Of a stretch of DNA of 17,661 nt, positions 15,613 through 17,661 are shown one piece after another. The stretch is from an uncultured Ruminococcus sp. Lineage in GTDB: Bacteria; Bacillota; Clostridia; Oscillospirales; Acutalibacteraceae. The position numbers were made by a program, and so were the translations under genes. Every line of letters begins with the position of its first letter. The first letter of the stretch is position 1. Under the pieces are notes generated by a model, which had not been told where the DNA came from, did no database searches, and was given only the letters and a program-made list of their open reading frames with translations. The stretch is taken from NCBI GenBank assembly GCA_902797065.1, contig CADBRK010000068.1, positions 1-17,661 of the forward strand, in the 5' to 3' direction.

Positions 15613-16323
15613 ATGCTTGATCTGTTGACAATAGTTGTTATTATTGTTTTTGTATTTATTGGATATAAAAAGGGTGTTGCGAAAACAGCGCTTACACTCG
15701 GAAGTTCCTTATTGTCGTTGATAATCTCTATACTGTTTTCCAAGCCAATTGCGGAGAGTTTCTATGATTCTACTATTAAGCCTTCTCTGATAAGCAAATT
15801 TGACAGCGCGGTAAAGACAGCAGCTCAATCGGGAAAATCATTGGTGGTAGACGACGTCTTAAAAGTCCTTCCGAACTATGTAAAAAATTCTTTGCCGAAT
15901 TTTAATATAAGCAATCAAAGTCTTGGCAGCGCAGTCAGAAATAGTTCGGAGGCTGCCGAAAGTCTTTTGAGACCCATTATTATTTCTTTCACCACTTGTA
16001 TTGTTACGGTGATATTGTTTCTTGCATTGTCTATTATAGCAAGGATTGTGATTAACATCATATGTGAAAAGAAAGATATAATTGCAATGGGTTTGATAGA
16101 CAGTTTTTTCGGTGCTTTAGTAGGTCTGGTCGAGGGATTTATTATAGTCATCGCAGCTGCATTTATTCTAAGAATAGCTATCCCGCACATGAAACAGCCT
16201 CCCGAAATATTTACCGAGGAATCAATTTCCAGTTCGTATGTGTTCAGGGGGATTTATGACAGTCCGATATTGCGTGATATTATCGGAAATACAACAGACT
16301 CACCCAATACAGGTGAAGTGTAA
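15613..16323 (+). CDS. CvpA-family membrane protein
   Basis: The 236-residue product has hydrophobic segments at about 3-17, 25-42, 121-150 and 165-190, with the CvpA signatures IGYKKG near the first helix and GLIDSFFGALVGLVEGFI (160-177). The soluble stretch between helices 2 and 3 (about 45-115) is longer than in minimal CvpA, and the hydrophilic tail (191-236) is of low complexity. CvpA was named from colicin V production in E. coli and is linked elsewhere to envelope integrity and bile or stress tolerance; the exact role is unsettled. An AAAGGAAG site (15597-15604) precedes the ATG. It lies between the propeller gene and the Clp gene. Confidence 0.82.
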   Translation: MLDLLTIVVIIVFVFIGYKKGVAKTALTLGSSLLSLIISILFSKPIAESFYDSTIKPSLISKFDSAVKTAAQSGKSLVVDDVLKVLPNYVKNSLPNFNISNQSLGSAVRNSSEAAESLLRPIIISFTTCIVTVILFLALSIIARIVINIICEKKDIIAMGLIDSFFGALVGLVEGFIIVIAAAFILRIAIPHMKQPPEIFTEESISSSYVFRGIYDSPILRDIIGNTTDSPNTGEV

Positions 16324-16378
16324 CGAGATATACATATTCTTACCACACAGCATTAAATAAGAATAAGGAGAAGAAAAC

Positions 16379-17661
16379 ATGATTTGTATCAGATGTAAAA
16401 AACGTCCTGCTGTTGTTTTTGTAACAACAAATGCAGATAAAGACCCGAGCGGATATTGTATTCCGTGCGCAAGAGAATTAGGCATAAAGCCCGTCAGTGA
16501 CCTGATGGAAAAAATGGGTATCACCGATCAGCAGATAGACGAGATGTACGATCAGATGGGAGACCTGTTAGACGAAAACGGCGACTTTGATATGTCTTCT
16601 TTAGGTCAGCTGTACGGCGGTATGATGGACGGGGAAGATGAGGTTGACGAAGACGAACACAGCGACGATGATGACTTCATTCACGGTGCGCCTGCTTTTC
16701 CGCCTTTCCTGAAAAATATTTTAGGCGGGAAAAGAGAGCAGTCGAATAATCAGGACAATAAAAATCCCGACAACAAGAAAACAAAGAACGATAAGAAAAA
16801 GTATAAGCACCTCAATACGTACTGCGAAAACCTTACACAGAAGGCTGCCGAAGGCAAGCTTGACATGATAATCGGCCGCGATCAGGAGATCAACAGAGTT
16901 ATTCAGATCTTATCAAGAAGAACCAAGAATAATCCCTGCCTTATCGGAGAACCGGGCGTAGGAAAAACAGCGATAGCCGAAGGTCTAGCTCAGAGGATCG
17001 CAGCAGGGAATGTTCCTCAGCGTTTGCGCAGCAAGCAGATTTATCTGCTTGATCTTACGTCTCTTGTTGCGGGTACACAGTTCAGAGGGCAGTTTGAAGC
17101 GAGAATAAAGGGGCTGACATCCGAGGTAAAAGAACACGGAGATGTGATTCTGTTTATTGATGAGGTGCATAATCTTGTCGGAACAGGTGATTCCGAGGGT
17201 ACAATGAATGCTGCAAATATTCTCAAGCCCGCACTTTCCAGAGGAGAGATACAGGTTATCGGCGCTACGACCTTTAACGAGTACAGAAAGTACATAGAAA
17301 AAGACGCAGCACTTGAACGTCGTTTTCAGCCTGTTACCGTTGCGGAGCCTTCAATAAATGCAACGATAGACGTTCTTCTCGGAGTCAAGAATTACTACGA
17401 AGAATATCATAAGGTTACGGTAAGCGACAGCATTGTAAAACGTGCCGTAGTTGTTTCCGAAAGATATATTACAGACAGGTATCTGCCCGACAAGGCTATC
17501 GATCTTCTTGACGAAGCGTGTGTAAGCGCTGCGCTGCGTAATAAAAATGCCGATAAGTATTACACTCTGAAAGCTGAACGCGACGCACTTGCGCAAAAAG
17601 AAAGCGAGCTGTCGTCTGCTGAAGAGATAGATTATGCCGAGCTTTCAAAGATCAGAACCGA
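16379..17661 (+). CDS. ClpE-like AAA+ unfoldase with N-terminal zinc ribbon, 3' end off window
   Basis: The open frame of 427 full codons begins at ATG 16379 behind AAGGAG (16365-16370) and runs off the right edge. Residues 1-30 form a zinc ribbon (Cys3-x2-Cys6 and Cys27-x2-Cys30) as in ClpE rather than the ClpC-type N domain. A strongly acidic stretch (about 61-100) and an Asn/Lys-rich linker (119-142) follow. AAA+ domain 1 then shows Walker A GEPGVGKT (190-197), Walker B VILFIDE (256-262), GATT (295-298) and the arginine-finger region ALERRF (310-315), ending in the DKAIDLLDEA helix (371-380) and the start of the coiled-coil middle domain. It would unfold proteins for ClpP; the second AAA domain and ClpP-binding loop lie outside. 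It starts 55 bases after the CvpA gene, with no clear promoter or terminator between. Confidence 0.88.
   Translation, partial: MICIRCKKRPAVVFVTTNADKDPSGYCIPCARELGIKPVSDLMEKMGITDQQIDEMYDQMGDLLDENGDFDMSSLGQLYGGMMDGEDEVDEDEHSDDDDFIHGAPAFPPFLKNILGGKREQSNNQDNKNPDNKKTKNDKKKYKHLNTYCENLTQKAAEGKLDMIIGRDQEINRVIQILSRRTKNNPCLIGEPGVGKTAIAEGLAQRIAAGNVPQRLRSKQIYLLDLTSLVAGTQFRGQFEARIKGLTSEVKEHGDVILFIDEVHNLVGTGDSEGTMNAANILKPALSRGEIQVIGATTFNEYRKYIEKDAALERRFQPVTVAEPSINATIDVLLGVKNYYEEYHKVTVSDSIVKRAVVVSERYITDRYLPDKAIDLLDEACVSAALRNKNADKYYTLKAERDALAQKESELSSAEEIDYAELSKIRT

Overview
The window looks like chromosome of an anaerobic Gram-positive gut or rumen Clostridia, most likely Ruminococcus or a close relative in the Oscillospiraceae. 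The evidence is a type I dockerin in a secreted protein, a CotH-family lipoprotein, NuoE/NuoF-type subunits of a multisubunit hydrogenase, strong AGGAGG-type ribosome binding sites, moderate-to-low G+C, and typical Firmicutes housekeeping genes. The species cannot be fixed from sequence reading alone. I see no rRNA, tRNA, insertion sequence, prophage or CRISPR array.

Region 1 (1-2454) concerns redox metabolism. Two minus-strand genes encode a NuoE-like [2Fe-2S] subunit (HydC type) and a NuoF-like flavoprotein (HydB type, cut by the left edge). Together they form the NAD(H)-reacting arm of what is probably an electron-bifurcating [FeFe] hydrogenase. A Crp/Fnr-family regulator is divergently encoded. 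The 319-base gap between them holds two well-matched palindromes (TGTTG-N6-CAACA), which are the best candidate operators in the window.

Region 2 (2455-6483) concerns the cell surface and secretion. It holds an unlisted 48-residue membrane peptide. Next comes a secreted 667-residue protein with two C39-like cysteine-peptidase domains flanking a dockerin and a small beta-rich domain, driven by a near-consensus promoter. Convergent to it is a CotH-kinase-like lipoprotein, and the two genes share one bidirectional terminator. This is the most unusual part of the window and hints at a scaffold-attached peptidase or surface assembly.

Region 3 (6620-17661) is one long plus-strand run of core genes with short gaps or overlaps: ruvC-ruvA-ruvB (Holliday junction processing), glmM (amino-sugar supply for peptidoglycan), an RlmI-like methyltransferase, ecfA1-ecfA2-ecfT (energy-coupling module for vitamin and metal uptake), truA (tRNA pseudouridine synthase), a membrane-anchored DUF5711-type propeller protein, a CvpA-family membrane protein, and the start of a ClpE-like AAA+ unfoldase with an N-terminal zinc ribbon, cut by the right edge. 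A clear sigma-A promoter lies before ruvC. I saw no internal terminator, so the run may be one operon, though internal promoters cannot be excluded.
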